Notes under the pieces: generated by a model
What the model was told of the DNA's origin: nothing
Database searches by the model: none
The model's input: the letters and a program-made list of their open reading frames with translations, nothing else
Translations under genes and position numbers: made by a program
Assembly (NCBI RefSeq): GCF_019468565.1
Contig: NZ_CP080521.1
Coordinates: 6,634,001-6,698,000 of the forward strand
DNA from: Pseudonocardia sp. DSM 110487
GTDB taxonomy: Bacteria; Actinomycetota; Actinomycetes; Mycobacteriales; Pseudonocardiaceae
Length of the DNA stretch: 64,000 nucleotides
Direction: 5' to 3'
In this document: positions 41,513 through 50,407 of the stretch, piece by piece
Position numbering within the stretch: the stretch's first letter is position 1
Layout: every line of letters starts with the position of its first letter

Positions 41513-42819
41513 TGGTCGCGGACGGACTGATCGTCACCCTCGCCGTGGTGCTGCTGCTGGTGCTGATCGCGCTGCGCACACCGATCTTCGTGGCGCTCGG
41601 CGTCGCGGGCGTGGCCGGGCTGCTCGGCCTCGGCGGGTTCACGGCCGTCGAACTCGTGCCGCTCGCGCTCGTGTCGCAGCTGCAGGAGTACGCGCTGGTG
41701 GCCGCGCCGCTCTACATCCTGCTCGGCGAGGCGCTCGCCGTGAGCGGGCTGGGGCGGGACCTGTTCGCCGCCGCGCACCGCTGGTTCAACCGGGTGCCCG
41801 GCGGGCTGGGCGCGTCCGCCGTCGGGGCGTCCACGGTGTTCGGGGCGATGTCGGGCGTGAGCATCTCCTCGGTGGCCGTGATCGGCCGGATGGCCGTGCC
41901 GGAGATGCTGGAGCGCGGGTACAAACCGGCGTTCGCGAGCGGCGCCGTCGCCGCGTCCGGCGCGCTCGCGATGCTGATCCCGCCGAGCCTGATGTTCATC
42001 CTGTACTCGTCGATCACCGGCGAGAGCGTGGCGCAGCTGTTCGCGGGCGGACTCGTCCCCGGCCTCGTGCTGTCGGCCATGATGATCGTGTACATCGTGG
42101 TGCGCGCGAAGGTGGCGCCTGCGAACGCCCCCGTCGACCCGGACCGCTTCACGTGGCGCGAGCGGTTCGCCGCGATCGGGCGCATCTCCCCCGCCCTGCT
42201 GCTGATCCTGCTGGTGCTCGGCTCGATCTACACCGGGATCGCGACGCCCACCGAGGCCGCCGCGGTGGGCGCGCTCGCCGCGTTCGCCGTCACCGGGGCG
42301 ATCTACCACAAGCTCGGCTGGGGGAACCTGAAGCGGATCTTCGTCTCGACGGCGCAGGTGACCGCCGCCGTCCTCGCGATCGTCGGCGCCGCGTTCGTGT
42401 TCACCCAGATGCTCGTGCTCGCCCGCGTGCCCGACGCGTTCACCGAGTTCATCGTGGGCCTCGACGTCCCGGCCACCGTGATCATGATCAGCATCATGCT
42501 CGTGCTGATCGTGCTCGGCTGCCTCGTCGACGCGGCGTCGCTCCTGCTCGTCGTCACCCCGATCCTGGTGCCGGCGATCGAGGAGCTGGGCTACGACCCG
42601 CTGTGGTTCGGCGTGCTGCTGGTGGTGAACCTGGAGATCGCGGTGATCACGCCGCCGGTCGGGCTGAACCTCTACACGATGAAGTCGGTGGTGCCGGAGC
42701 TCGACCTCGCCGACATCTTCCGCGGCATCGCCCCGTACGTCGCGATCGAAGGTCTCCTGCTCGCAATCATGATCGCGTTCCCGCAGCTCGCGACCTGGCT
42801 GCCAGGGCTGCTGTCCTGA
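41512..42819 (+). CDS. dctM: TRAP transporter large permease (DctM-type)
   Basis: 435 residues, about twelve membrane helices. Family landmarks: ALRTPIFVALGVAGVAGLLG at the start, LGEALAVSGLGRDLFAAAHR, FGAMSGVSISSVAVIGRMAV, MLIPPSLMFILYSS, SIYTGIATPTEAAAVGALAA and VITPPVGLNLYTMKSVVPEL near the end. It is the transport channel that works with dctP and dctQ, which precede it in one operon. The ligand class is probably a carboxylate; no nearby enzyme tells which. It ends 15 bases before the convergent kinase gene. Confidence 0.93.
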   Translation: MVADGLIVTLAVVLLLVLIALRTPIFVALGVAGVAGLLGLGGFTAVELVPLALVSQLQEYALVAAPLYILLGEALAVSGLGRDLFAAAHRWFNRVPGGLGASAVGASTVFGAMSGVSISSVAVIGRMAVPEMLERGYKPAFASGAVAASGALAMLIPPSLMFILYSSITGESVAQLFAGGLVPGLVLSAMMIVYIVVRAKVAPANAPVDPDRFTWRERFAAIGRISPALLLILLVLGSIYTGIATPTEAAAVGALAAFAVTGAIYHKLGWGNLKRIFVSTAQVTAAVLAIVGAAFVFTQMLVLARVPDAFTEFIVGLDVPATVIMISIMLVLIVLGCLVDAASLLLVVTPILVPAIEELGYDPLWFGVLLVVNLEIAVITPPVGLNLYTMKSVVPELDLADIFRGIAPYVAIEGLLLAIMIAFPQLATWLPGLLS

Positions 42820-42834
42820 GCCGGCGACAGCGGA

Positions 42835-44811
42835 TCATGTGGTGTACGCCGTGGTGTCGACGAGCCAGAGCGCGTCACCGTTGTGCTCGGAGACATAGAG
42901 GCGCCGCCCGTCCGGGGCGATGGCGAGGGAGCGAGCCTCGCCCTCGAGCGGCACCGCCTCCACCTCCTGCCCCGTTGTCGTCTCGATGACGCGCACGTAC
43001 GGATCGAGTGAGTCGATTGCGTAGAGGTACGCGCCGTCGGGCGAGACCACCATCCGCGACGGGCCGCCAGACGACCGTGGCAGCTCGAATCGACCGATTG
43101 CCCGCCGGGTCCGGCCGTCGAGTACGACGATGCCGTCTCGGCACGAGACGTAGACGCGGCTGCCGTCGGGGGCTACCGAGATGTCGGTCACGTACTCGAG
43201 TGCGAGGTTGTTCACGACCGCGAGGGACGCGGCGTCGACCACGAGAACCCCCTGAGACGACGACATCCTCGTCACGTACAACGTCTGGCTGTCGGCGCTG
43301 ACGACGACCTCGAAGGGGCCGCGGCCGAGCGGCTCGGTGGCGCGCACTGCTCCGGTGGCGGTGTCAATGGCGAAGATCCGATCCTGGTCGTTGCCGCTCG
43401 CATACACGGTGCGTCCGTCCGGGGCCACCGCCGGGTGGTAGGGCCTCTCCCCGACGGGAAACTGCGCGAGCAAGTCGCCCGTGCCGAGATCGAACCTGCC
43501 TATACCCTCGTGCTCGACTGCGTACACGCTCTTCCCGTCAGGGGCCGGCGCGAAGCCGCCGATCCGACTGGCGGACGGCGTGATCCGCGCGGTGGCGGCA
43601 CCGGTGGCGGGATCGACCACGAGCAGGCCGTCGACGCCCGCGACTGCGATGATGTGCGCTCCATCTCGGGTGATCTCGACGTCGTAGGTCCCCTCGCCGA
43701 GCCATCTGGTCTCGACGTGTCGGGCCTTCGAGGGCTCGGGGAGAGGGCTCATGACGACGGCGGGCGCGGCCACCAAGGCGGCCACGAGCGCGCAGCTCAC
43801 CACGATCATCCCCCGCCGCCACCCCCTGGGCCTGCGCGCCCGCGGGGTCTCCACCCGCTTGACCGTCGGCCCCGCAGTGGACTCGGTCCGCTCAACGAGC
43901 TTCCGCTCCGCCAGCCGCGCAGTGGACTCGGTCCGCTCGACCAGCTCCGGCACCGCCAGCCGCGCAGTGGACTCGGTCCGCTCGACCAGCTCCGGCACCG
44001 CCAGCCGCGGAATGGCCCCCAGCCGCTCGACGAGCTCCGGTGCCGTCGGACGGCGGGCCGGGTCGCGGGCCAGGCAGGCCTCCAGGTGCGGACGCAGCTC
44101 GTCGGGCACCACGGATACGTCCGGATCCTGCTGGCTGACCCGCATCAGCATCGCGAGCGGGTTGGCCGCCGTCCCGAACGGACCCGTACCGGTCGCCGCG
44201 AAGGCGAGGATCGACGCGAGCGAGAACACGTCGGACGGCGCCTCGGGTTCCGCACCGAGGGCCTGTTCGGGCGACATGAAGGCGGGGGTGCCGATGACGT
44301 CCCCGGTGCGGGTGATCTTCGTGGCGTCGACGGCGCGGGCGATACCGAAGTCGATGAGCCGCGGCCCGTCGCTCGCGAGCAACACGTTGCTCGGCTTCAG
44401 GTCGCGATGTACGACGCCACTCGCGTGCAGGGAGGCGAGCGCGGCGGCGAGCTTGCGGGCGAGTGGCAGCACCGTGGGCAGAGGCAGCGGGCCCGACCGG
44501 GTCACTTCTTCCTCGAGGTTCGGGCCGTCGACGTACTCGGTGGCGAGCCACGGCCGGGAACCGACCGGGTCAGAAGCGAGTACGCGCGCGATCCATGGCC
44601 CGTTGACGGCGCCGGCGGTGGCGATCTCGCGGGCGAACCGAGCCCTGAACTCAGGGTCGCCGATGAGCTGCGGATGGATGACCTTGATCGCGGCCTGGCC
44701 GCCGGCTTCGTCGCGGCCGAGGTACACCACGCCCATGCCTCCGGAACCCAGCCTGCCGAGCAGCACGTACGGGCCGATCGTGGACGGGTCGTCCGGACCG
44801 AGTTCGACCAT
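42835..44811 (-). CDS. Ser/Thr protein kinase with extracellular beta-propeller
   Basis: 658 residues from the ATG at 44811 (GGGGGG just upstream; an ATG at 44850 is less likely). The kinase domain spans about residues 12-270: GRLGSGGMGVVYLGRDEAGG, the Lys in AAIKVIHP, HRDLKPSNVLL, LIDFGIARAV and GTPAFMSPEQAL. Residues about 275-325 hold three near-identical 15-residue repeats (ELVERTESTARLAVP). One membrane helix (MIVVSCALVAALVAAPAVVM) follows, then an extracytoplasmic domain of seven or so YVTN-like propeller blades (APDGRTVYASG, APDGSRVYVSC, SPDGAYLYAID). Its signal and targets are unknown. Confidence 0.92.
   Translation of the reverse strand: MVELGPDDPSTIGPYVLLGRLGSGGMGVVYLGRDEAGGQAAIKVIHPQLIGDPEFRARFAREIATAGAVNGPWIARVLASDPVGSRPWLATEYVDGPNLEEEVTRSGPLPLPTVLPLARKLAAALASLHASGVVHRDLKPSNVLLASDGPRLIDFGIARAVDATKITRTGDVIGTPAFMSPEQALGAEPEAPSDVFSLASILAFAATGTGPFGTAANPLAMLMRVSQQDPDVSVVPDELRPHLEACLARDPARRPTAPELVERLGAIPRLAVPELVERTESTARLAVPELVERTESTARLAERKLVERTESTAGPTVKRVETPRARRPRGWRRGMIVVSCALVAALVAAPAVVMSPLPEPSKARHVETRWLGEGTYDVEITRDGAHIIAVAGVDGLLVVDPATGAATARITPSASRIGGFAPAPDGKSVYAVEHEGIGRFDLGTGDLLAQFPVGERPYHPAVAPDGRTVYASGNDQDRIFAIDTATGAVRATEPLGRGPFEVVVSADSQTLYVTRMSSSQGVLVVDAASLAVVNNLALEYVTDISVAPDGSRVYVSCRDGIVVLDGRTRRAIGRFELPRSSGGPSRMVVSPDGAYLYAIDSLDPYVRVIETTTGQEVEAVPLEGEARSLAIAPDGRRLYVSEHNGDALWLVDTTAYTT
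43876..44010. repeat. Three tandem 45-bp repeats in the kinase linker
   Basis: Units start at 43876, 43921 and 43966; each begins AGTGGACTCGGTCCGCTC. The second and third differ only at the last base, and the first has several changes. They encode ERTESTARLAVPELV in the juxtamembrane linker of the Ser/Thr kinase. Recent duplication is likely. Confidence 0.9.
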
Positions 44812-44913
44812 TAGCCCCCCAGCAGCGTGAACCCGCGCGCCAGGCAGCATAACGTCGCTTTACCGCTGGTCGGGACGTGATCAAGTCGACGTCATGAGTC
44901 TCCCGAGGACGCC

Positions 44914-45423
44914 TCAGCGCCGCTCCACGATCCCGCGCACGAACGCAGCCTGGCCCGCGTGCTGGGCGCAGTCGTCGATCACGCTCACCAGACGGACGCC
45001 GAGGGTGACGGGCGGGTCCCACGCCTCGTCCACCACGCGGTCGAGATCGGCATCGGTGAGGCCGCCGACGTAGTCGAGGGTGCGCGCCGCGACCGCGTCG
45101 TAGTAGCCGGTGAGCAGCTCCGGCGATTCCACCCGCACCTTCGCGACCTCGTCCGAGCTGTGCCCGTAGCCGATCGACCCTACCCGGAAGGGCAGGGCGA
45201 ACCGGTCCGCCCAGCCCTGCGTGGTCCACACCTGCTCGGTGCCGGCCACCCCGGCCACGTGGTCGTCCTGTACGCGGGACAGGTGCCAGACCAGCCAGCC
45301 GATCGAGTTGGCCTCGTCGTCGATGCGGTACGCGAGCTGGTCGGCGGAGAGCCCGTCGGCGGCACCGTGCACCTCCTCCCCGATCCGGGAGAACGCGTCG
45401 GTCAGCAAGGCAGCAACATCCAC
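44914..45423 (-). CDS. DinB-like / DUF664 mycothiol-dependent family protein
   Basis: 169 residues. The helical-bundle landmarks are LSADQLAYRIDDEANSIGWL followed by VWHLSRVQDDHVAGVAG, with two His, and VSVIDDCAQHAGQAAFVRGI with a third His near residue 155. Three His in this layout bind a divalent metal in the DinB superfamily. Actinobacterial members are often thiol (mycothiol) transferases or of unknown role. No partner gene is seen. It is divergent from the methyltransferase gene by about 130 bases. Confidence 0.87.
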   Translation of the reverse strand: MDVAALLTDAFSRIGEEVHGAADGLSADQLAYRIDDEANSIGWLVWHLSRVQDDHVAGVAGTEQVWTTQGWADRFALPFRVGSIGYGHSSDEVAKVRVESPELLTGYYDAVAARTLDYVGGLTDADLDRVVDEAWDPPVTLGVRLVSVIDDCAQHAGQAAFVRGIVERR

Positions 45424-45555
45424 GCCACGACCCTACGACGCAGGAGATGCGCAGGCGTCGATGCGTCACGGGGTGTGACCGCCGGTCACACTATCCGCCG
45501 CTTGTGGAACGCGTTACTGTCGGCGCGCGCATCGGGACGGGCGGCAGGAGGAGCG

Positions 45556-46362
45556 GTGGACGAGCAGGCGCCCGCGCCGTTCTACGTCGACACGTCCCGC
45601 GCCTCCATCGCCCGCGTCTACGACTACCTGCTGGGCGGCAAGGAGAACCTCGAGGTCGACCGGCGGGCCGCCGACGCCATGCGGAACGTCGTCCCCGAGG
45701 TGGGGGAGATCGCCAAGGCCAATCGGTGCTTCCTGCGCCGCGCCGTGCGGTTCCTGGTGCGTGACGCAGGAATCCGGCAGCTCCTCGACATCGGATCCGG
45801 GCTGCCGAGTGACGGCAACGTCAACGAGGTGGCGCAGGCCATCGACGCGGGCGTCCGGGTGGTCTACGTCGACAACGACCCGGTCGTGTTGGCGCACGCG
45901 AGGGCGCTGCTCGCCGTCGACGAGCAGACCGCCGTGGTCACGGCAGACCTGCGCAGGCCCGAAGCGCTCTTCGAGCAGGTCACCGCGCTGGGGCTGCTCG
46001 ACCTCGACGCACCGTTCGCGGTGCTGCTCTCCGGCGTGGTGCACCACCTGTCCGACGACGACGATCCGGTCGGGATCCTCGCCGCCGTGCGGGAATGGCT
46101 CGTCCCTGGCAGCTACATGGCCCTGTCGCATTTCCTCGACGACGGCAAGTCGCGCGCCTACGCGCTCGAGCTCGCGTTCCTCCACGGTGGCCTCGGTTCG
46201 GGCCGCTTCCGCACGTGGAAGGAGCTCGGCGGCTACTTCGACGGGCTCGAGCTCGTGGAGCCCGGCCTCGTGTACGCGAACGACTGGCGCCCCGACGAGT
46301 TCACCCTCGCCGAGAGCCCGGTACACACGCTCTACGCGGGCGGCATCGGCCGCAAGCCGTGA
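45556..46362 (+). CDS. Methyltransf_19 (DUF574) SAM methyltransferase
   Basis: 268 residues from GTG directly after GGAGGAGCG. Family landmarks are FYVDTSRASIARVYDYLLGG, KENLEVDRRAADAMRNVVPE, NRCFLRRAVRFLV and QLLDIGSGLPSDGNVNEVAQ, with SAM motif GSGLP; HHLSDDDDPVGILAAVREWL and HFLDDG follow. The family is abundant in actinobacteria, and its substrates are largely unknown. The very strong ribosome site suggests good expression. Next to it lies a DUF397 gene on the other strand. Confidence 0.92.
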   Translation: MDEQAPAPFYVDTSRASIARVYDYLLGGKENLEVDRRAADAMRNVVPEVGEIAKANRCFLRRAVRFLVRDAGIRQLLDIGSGLPSDGNVNEVAQAIDAGVRVVYVDNDPVVLAHARALLAVDEQTAVVTADLRRPEALFEQVTALGLLDLDAPFAVLLSGVVHHLSDDDDPVGILAAVREWLVPGSYMALSHFLDDGKSRAYALELAFLHGGLGSGRFRTWKELGGYFDGLELVEPGLVYANDWRPDEFTLAESPVHTLYAGGIGRKP

Positions 46363-46411
46363 CGCGGTGCCCGGCCGAACCGCCGCGCCGGGTCACCGAT
46401 CGGGTGAAGTT

Positions 46412-46651
46412 TCAGTTCGTCAGGTCGTCGAACTCGCCGTCCTTCGCGCCCGCGACGAAGGCGGCGATTTCCGCACGCGTGTACACCAGCGCGGGCCCGT
46501 GGGGGTCCCTGGAGTTGCGCACCGCCACGGCACCGCTGTCCAGGGCGGCAACCTCGATGCAGTCACCGCTCGGGTTGCTGGCGCTGCTCTTGCGCCACGC
46601 CACGGCACCCAGCTGATCCGCCGCGATGCCGTTGTCCTCGACCTGGTGCAT
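46412..46651 (-). CDS. DUF397 small protein
   Basis: 79 residues from ATG with GGGAGGCGCAA upstream. AVAWRKSSASNPSGDCIEVA and VAVRNSRDPHGPALVYTRAE followed by IAAFVAGAKDGEFD are the full DUF397 pattern. In actinomycetes such proteins usually stand next to a Scr1-type XRE regulator with DUF5753 and are thought to be its antitoxin-like or regulatory partner. No such regulator gene is beside it here, so it is an orphan. Confidence 0.92.
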   Translation of the reverse strand: MHQVEDNGIAADQLGAVAWRKSSASNPSGDCIEVAALDSGAVAVRNSRDPHGPALVYTRAEIAAFVAGAKDGEFDDLTN

Positions 46652-46744
46652 TTGCGCCTCCCCGATGCTCGTTGCAGATGTACGCGCCGAATGTACTTGC
46701 AGACGCGCTTGCGTCCGCAAGCCGGACTGGGGACACTCGTATCC

Positions 46745-47011
46745 ATGAGCAGTGGCGATCACGCTGGTCGACGTCCTGTCGACACGATCACCGTCACCTG
46801 CTCGATCGACTCGCGCGCCCATGAGGTGCCCGACGCCGAGCTCGCGGCGGCGGCCCGGAGCAGCGACGGCCACTACCAGGCTCTCTGCGGCCACATGGTG
46901 GCCGCGGCGCCGATGGTCGAGCCGGACGGCCAGCCGTGCCTGCTGTGCACCGCGATCGTCGAGCGCACGGAAGCCACTCGCCGTGCCGCGCGCCAGCGCA
47001 TCCTCGGCTGA
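46745..47011 (+). CDS. Small putative zinc-binding protein
   Basis: 88 residues. Not a named family. ITVTCSIDSRAHEVPDAELA leads to YQALCGHMVAAAPMVEPDGQ and PCLLCTAIVERTEATRRAAR, giving C...H...C-x2-C, probably one metal site. Short actinobacterial proteins with this CGH...CxxC layout are common as I recall. It is divergent from the DUF397 gene by 93 bases. It ends before a hairpin at 47078-47106. Confidence 0.65.
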   Translation: MSSGDHAGRRPVDTITVTCSIDSRAHEVPDAELAAAARSSDGHYQALCGHMVAAAPMVEPDGQPCLLCTAIVERTEATRRAARQRILG

Positions 47012-47077
47012 CCTCTCCCGACCGGCCTGCGGCCTCGAGCCCGCCGGAGCGAAGCGCCGGAAATCGGATGGAGCGAA

Positions 47078-47106
47078 CAGCACCCGCCCGGGCAGGGCGG
47101 GTGCTG
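47078..47106. terminator. Hairpin terminator
   Basis: CAGCACCCGCCC (47078-47089) pairs perfectly with GGGCGGGTGCTG (47095-47106) with a 5-base loop, behind the small zinc-binding-protein gene. The remaining bases 47107-47304 hold no gene I can support. Confidence 0.7.
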
Positions 47107-47304
47107 CCGCCGGCCGGAGCGAACCCCGGCCAGACGCGCCCGCGGCCGGGGGGATCACCGCGGACGCGTGGTTGACTCCGTACCCGCCGCCCGTTCGTTA
47201 CGTCCCGAGCTGCAGGTTCCCGCTCACCGATCAGCGGTTGGTGCAAGCGGGTGGCGCGGACGAGGGTGGAGTGGCCGTCAACGACCATCCGCCCTTGATC
47301 AGGG

Positions 47305-47721
47305 TCATCGGGCCGAGTGGCCGCGGCGCGCGTCGTGCAGGGCCGGGACGTGCTCGTCCGCCCACCGGGACACCACGTCCACCACATCGAGGAGGCTCCG
47401 GCCGAGCGGGGTGAGCGCGTAGTCCACCCGCACCGGCACGCCCGGGGTGACCGATCGCGTGACCAGCCCGTCGCGCTCCAGCCCGCGCAGCGCCTGGGTG
47501 AGCACCTTCTGGCGGGCGCCCGCCAGTGCGCGGGCCAGCTCGCCGTGGCGCCGGGGACCGTGGCGCAGCGCGACGAGGACGAGCGGCACCCACTTGTCGC
47601 CGAGCCTGCCGAGGACCTCCTGCGTGGGGCAGGCGGCGACGGCCGCACGGTGCTGGTCCCGGCGCTCGTCCCGCCACTCGGCGGCCGTCCGTGTGGTCAC
47701 GAAGGATCCCTCCGGTGCCAT
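47305..47721 (-). CDS. HxlR-family transcriptional regulator
   Basis: 138 residues from the ATG at 47721. The winged HTH with CPTQEVLGRLGDKWVPLVLV, ALRHGPRRHGELARALAGAR, QKVLTQALRGLERDGLVTRS and VDYALTPLGRSLLDVVDVVS is the complete HxlR pattern, including the N-terminal Cys that in some members senses aldehydes or disulfide stress. It is divergent from the F420-reductase-like gene with 57 bases between starts and probably controls it. Confidence 0.9.
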   Translation of the reverse strand: MAPEGSFVTTRTAAEWRDERRDQHRAAVAACPTQEVLGRLGDKWVPLVLVALRHGPRRHGELARALAGARQKVLTQALRGLERDGLVTRSVTPGVPVRVDYALTPLGRSLLDVVDVVSRWADEHVPALHDARRGHSAR

Positions 47722-47778
47722 GGGCTCTTCGAAGTGCCTACTGCCGCCAGTTCTACCTGTCGCCATAGCGTCGCGGCC

Positions 47779-48420
47779 ATGAGACCCACGATCGCCGTTC
47801 TCGGCACCGGCGCTGTCGGCACGACACTCGCCACCGCGCTGGCCGGAGCGGGATACGCCGTGACGGCCGGATCGCGCGACCCCGGCCGCCGTGCCGCGAC
47901 CTGGACGGCTCCCGTACCGCTCGCCGGGCTCGCCGATGCGGCGACGCACGCCGACCTCGTCGTCAACGCCACGCCTGGCCGTGCATCCGTCGACCTCCTG
48001 CGCCCGCTCGCCCCACAGCTCGCGGGCGCCGTGCTCGTCGACGTCGCCAACGCGGTGGAGCAAGGGCCCGACGGGTTCGCCTCCTCGCTGCGCTACCCCG
48101 CGTCGAGCCTCGCCGAGGAGCTGCAACGGGCGCTGCCGGACACCCGCGTGGTCAAGACCCTCAACACGATCGGCCCGGCGGAGGCGATGGTCACGCCCGG
48201 TGCGCTCGCGACGCCGCCGTCGGCGTTCCTCTCCGGTGACGACGGCGCCGCAAGGCAGCTCGTCGCGGCGGTGCTCGCCGACATGGGCTGGCGACCCGAA
48301 TGGATCATCGACCTGGGCGGGCTCGCCACCGCCCGGGTGACGGAGGCGTTCATGCTGCTCGTCCGCCCGCTCGTGCACGCGCTCGGCCCGGTCCCCTTCG
48401 GGCTCGCCGTGGCGCGCTGA
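47779..48420 (+). CDS. NADPH:F420 reductase-like oxidoreductase
   Basis: 213 residues. The N-terminal Rossmann motif is IAVLGTGAVGTTLATALAGA at about residues 5-24, then TAGSRDPGR, DLVVNATPGRASVDLLRPLA and DVANAVEQGPDGF, TRVVKTLNTIGPAEAMVTPG and ADMGWRPEWIIDLGGLATAR. This is the F420_oxidored family; many members use NADPH or are dinucleotide-binding proteins of unknown substrate. TAGCGT lies 7 bases before the ATG with no ribosome site, so the transcript is probably leaderless. The divergent HxlR gene suggests control by a redox or aldehyde signal. Confidence 0.85.
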   Translation: MRPTIAVLGTGAVGTTLATALAGAGYAVTAGSRDPGRRAATWTAPVPLAGLADAATHADLVVNATPGRASVDLLRPLAPQLAGAVLVDVANAVEQGPDGFASSLRYPASSLAEELQRALPDTRVVKTLNTIGPAEAMVTPGALATPPSAFLSGDDGAARQLVAAVLADMGWRPEWIIDLGGLATARVTEAFMLLVRPLVHALGPVPFGLAVAR

Positions 48421-48522
48421 ACGGGCTCGGACTCCCGAAGGCCTGCAGCTACGTCGTGGGGGCGAGCTCGAACAGGCTGGACCCGGGTAGCGGCACGATC
48501 TGGAGCCGCGCGCCGGCCGTGG

Positions 48523-48552
48523 TCCTCGCATGGCCCGCGGATCCTGCGAGGA
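48523..48552. repeat. Dispersed hairpin element, copy B
   Basis: TCCTCGCA (48523-48530) and TGCGAGGA (48545-48552) with a 14-base loop, followed by TCGCAGCCGGCGCGCGTCAG. It lies in the 177-base gap between the F420-reductase-like gene and the MFS gene. See also copies at 39911 and 57236. Confidence 0.65.
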
Positions 48553-48597
48553 TCGCAGCCGGCGCGCGTCAGCGAGCCGGAACTCTCGGAGGCCGGG

Positions 48598-49770
48598 ATG
48601 AGCGAGCGCACAAGGGCTGCCGGGAGCCGGCTGCTCCCCCTGTACGCGGCGGGCTTCGTCACCGCCTTCGGCGCCCACAGCATCGCCGCCAGCCTCGGCG
48701 GCTACACCGAGGCGGAGCACGCCTCGCTGCTCACCCTCGGTCTGCTGCTCGCGGTCTACGACGGGGCCGAGATCGTCCTCAAGCCGGTCTTCGGGGCGCT
48801 CGCCGACCGGATCGGCCCACGGCCGGTCCTGCTCGGCGGCCTGCTGGCCTTCGCGGCGGCATCCGCCGCCTTCGTGGTCGCGGGCAATCCGGCGCTGGTC
48901 GGCGTGGCCCGGTTCGGCCAGGGGGCGGCCGCGGCGGCGTTCTCCCCGGCAGCGGGCGCGATGGTCGCCCGCCTCACCCCGCAGACCGGGCACGGCAAGG
49001 CGTACGGCGGCTACGGCGCGTGGAAGGGCATCGGGTACACCCTCGGCCCGGTCCTGGGCGGAGTCCTGATCACCCTGGGCGGCTACCCCCTGCTGTTCGG
49101 CACGCTCGCCGCGCTGGCGGTGGCCGTCGCCGTGTGGGCGGTCCTGGCGGTCCCGGCGGTGCCGCCGCTCCCCCGTGCCCGGCAGACCGTGCTCGACCTG
49201 GCCCGCAGGCTCAGCACCAGCGGGTTCGTGCGGCCCACGCTCACACTCGCTGGGGCGACGGCCGCGCTGGCGGTCGGTGTCGGTTTCCTGCCGGTGGCGG
49301 GGGCGGCGAGCGGGCTCGGGCCACTGGTCACGGGCGGGGCCGTGTCCGTACTCGCCGCCACGGCCGCGCTGGTCCAGCCCCGCGCGGGCCGTGCACGCGA
49401 CAACGGCCGGATCTCCGACGGGCCCGGCATGGCGACAGGACTGGCATTGGCCGCGGCAGGCATGGTTGGCGGGGCCGCGCTGCCCGGCCTCGTCGGGCTC
49501 CTCGCGGCCGCTGTCCTCATCGGTGTCGGGACCGGGCTGGCGACCCCGATCGCGTTCGCGCACTTGGCCGCCAGCACCCCGGCCGAGCGGCTCGGGCAGA
49601 CGATGGGTGCCGCCGAGGTCGGCCGGGAGGTCGGCGACGCGGGCGGCCCTCTGCTGGTCGGCGCCCTTGCCGCGGCAGCAACAGGCGCACTCGGCTTCGG
49701 CCTGCTCGGGCTTGCCGTCGTGCTCGTCGTGCTGGCAGCGGCGGTCGCACGGACGACGGTGCGCCCGTGA
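48598..49770 (+). CDS. MFS transporter
   Basis: 390 residues, twelve membrane helices. The N-half has the cytoplasmic loop motif GALADRIGPRPVLLGGLL between helices 2 and 3, and VARFGQGAAAAAFSPAAGAM. The second half has VGTGLATPIAFAHLAASTPA and MGAAEVGREVGDAGGPLLVG. It looks like a drug or metabolite exporter. The substrate is unknown. GGAGGCCGGG precedes the ATG. The next feature downstream is a truncated dehydrogenase. Confidence 0.9.
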   Translation: MSERTRAAGSRLLPLYAAGFVTAFGAHSIAASLGGYTEAEHASLLTLGLLLAVYDGAEIVLKPVFGALADRIGPRPVLLGGLLAFAAASAAFVVAGNPALVGVARFGQGAAAAAFSPAAGAMVARLTPQTGHGKAYGGYGAWKGIGYTLGPVLGGVLITLGGYPLLFGTLAALAVAVAVWAVLAVPAVPPLPRARQTVLDLARRLSTSGFVRPTLTLAGATAALAVGVGFLPVAGAASGLGPLVTGGAVSVLAATAALVQPRAGRARDNGRISDGPGMATGLALAAAGMVGGAALPGLVGLLAAAVLIGVGTGLATPIAFAHLAASTPAERLGQTMGAAEVGREVGDAGGPLLVGALAAAATGALGFGLLGLAVVLVVLAAAVARTTVRP

Positions 49771-49795
49771 GACTTGCGGTGCAATCTCGTAATCA

Positions 49796-50407
49796 GGTGA
49801 GACGTTCGGCGTCAACCACCTGGCGCATTTCCTGCTGGTGCGCGAGGTGCTGCCCACGATGCGGGCACCGGGCAGGGTCGTGTTCGTCTCCAGCGCCACG
49901 CACGACCCGGCCCGGCGAACCGGCTTCCCGCCGCCCCGCTACACCACCGCTCGCGAGCTCGCGTACCCCACCGCCGGTACGGAGAGCGCCATGCGCGCGG
50001 GACAGCGCCGCTACGCCGCGTCCAAGCTGTGCAACGTCATGTCCGCCTACGAGTTCGCGAAGCGGGTCCCGGCGAGCACCGCGACGTTCAACGCGTTCGA
50101 TCCCGGCCAGATGCCGGGCACCGGCCTGGCCCGCGAGCTTCGCGGTGTCCGAGCGTTCGCGTGGCATCGAGTCATGCCGGCGCTGACCCTCGTGCCGGGG
50201 ATCAACCGCCACACACCGAAACGGTCCGGCGCCGCGCTCGCGCGGCTCATCCTCGATCCGCGGCTGGCCGGTACGACCGGGAGATACTTCAACGGCACGC
50301 GCGAGGTCCGCTCCTCGGCCGAGTCGTACGACACCGGCACGTCCGGGGATCTGTGGGAGACCAGCATCGCCCTCATCGAGGAGCGGCGGCGATCGCGCTG
50401 CGGGTAG
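49796..50407 (+). pseudogene. 5'-truncated short-chain dehydrogenase
   Basis: From about 49799 the frame reads ETFGVNHLAHFLLVREVLPT, then RVVFVSSATHDPARRTG, the active-site Tyr/Lys in RRYAASKLCNVMSAYEFAKR and NAFDPGQMPGTGLARELRG, then GRYFNGTREV and the C-terminus. These are the second half of an SDR of the protochlorophyllide-reductase/retinol-dehydrogenase-like type. The first 90 or so residues, including the TGxxxGIG cofactor motif, are absent and a TAA lies just upstream. The tail overlaps the convergent ABC gene by 35 bases. A short protein could start at 49838, but without the NAD(P) site it would be inactive. Confidence 0.75.

Noticed and set aside
48540..48554. GATCCTGCGAGGATC as a stand-alone operator.
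   Set aside because: It is the right arm region of the dispersed hairpin element (copy B), which explains the symmetry better.
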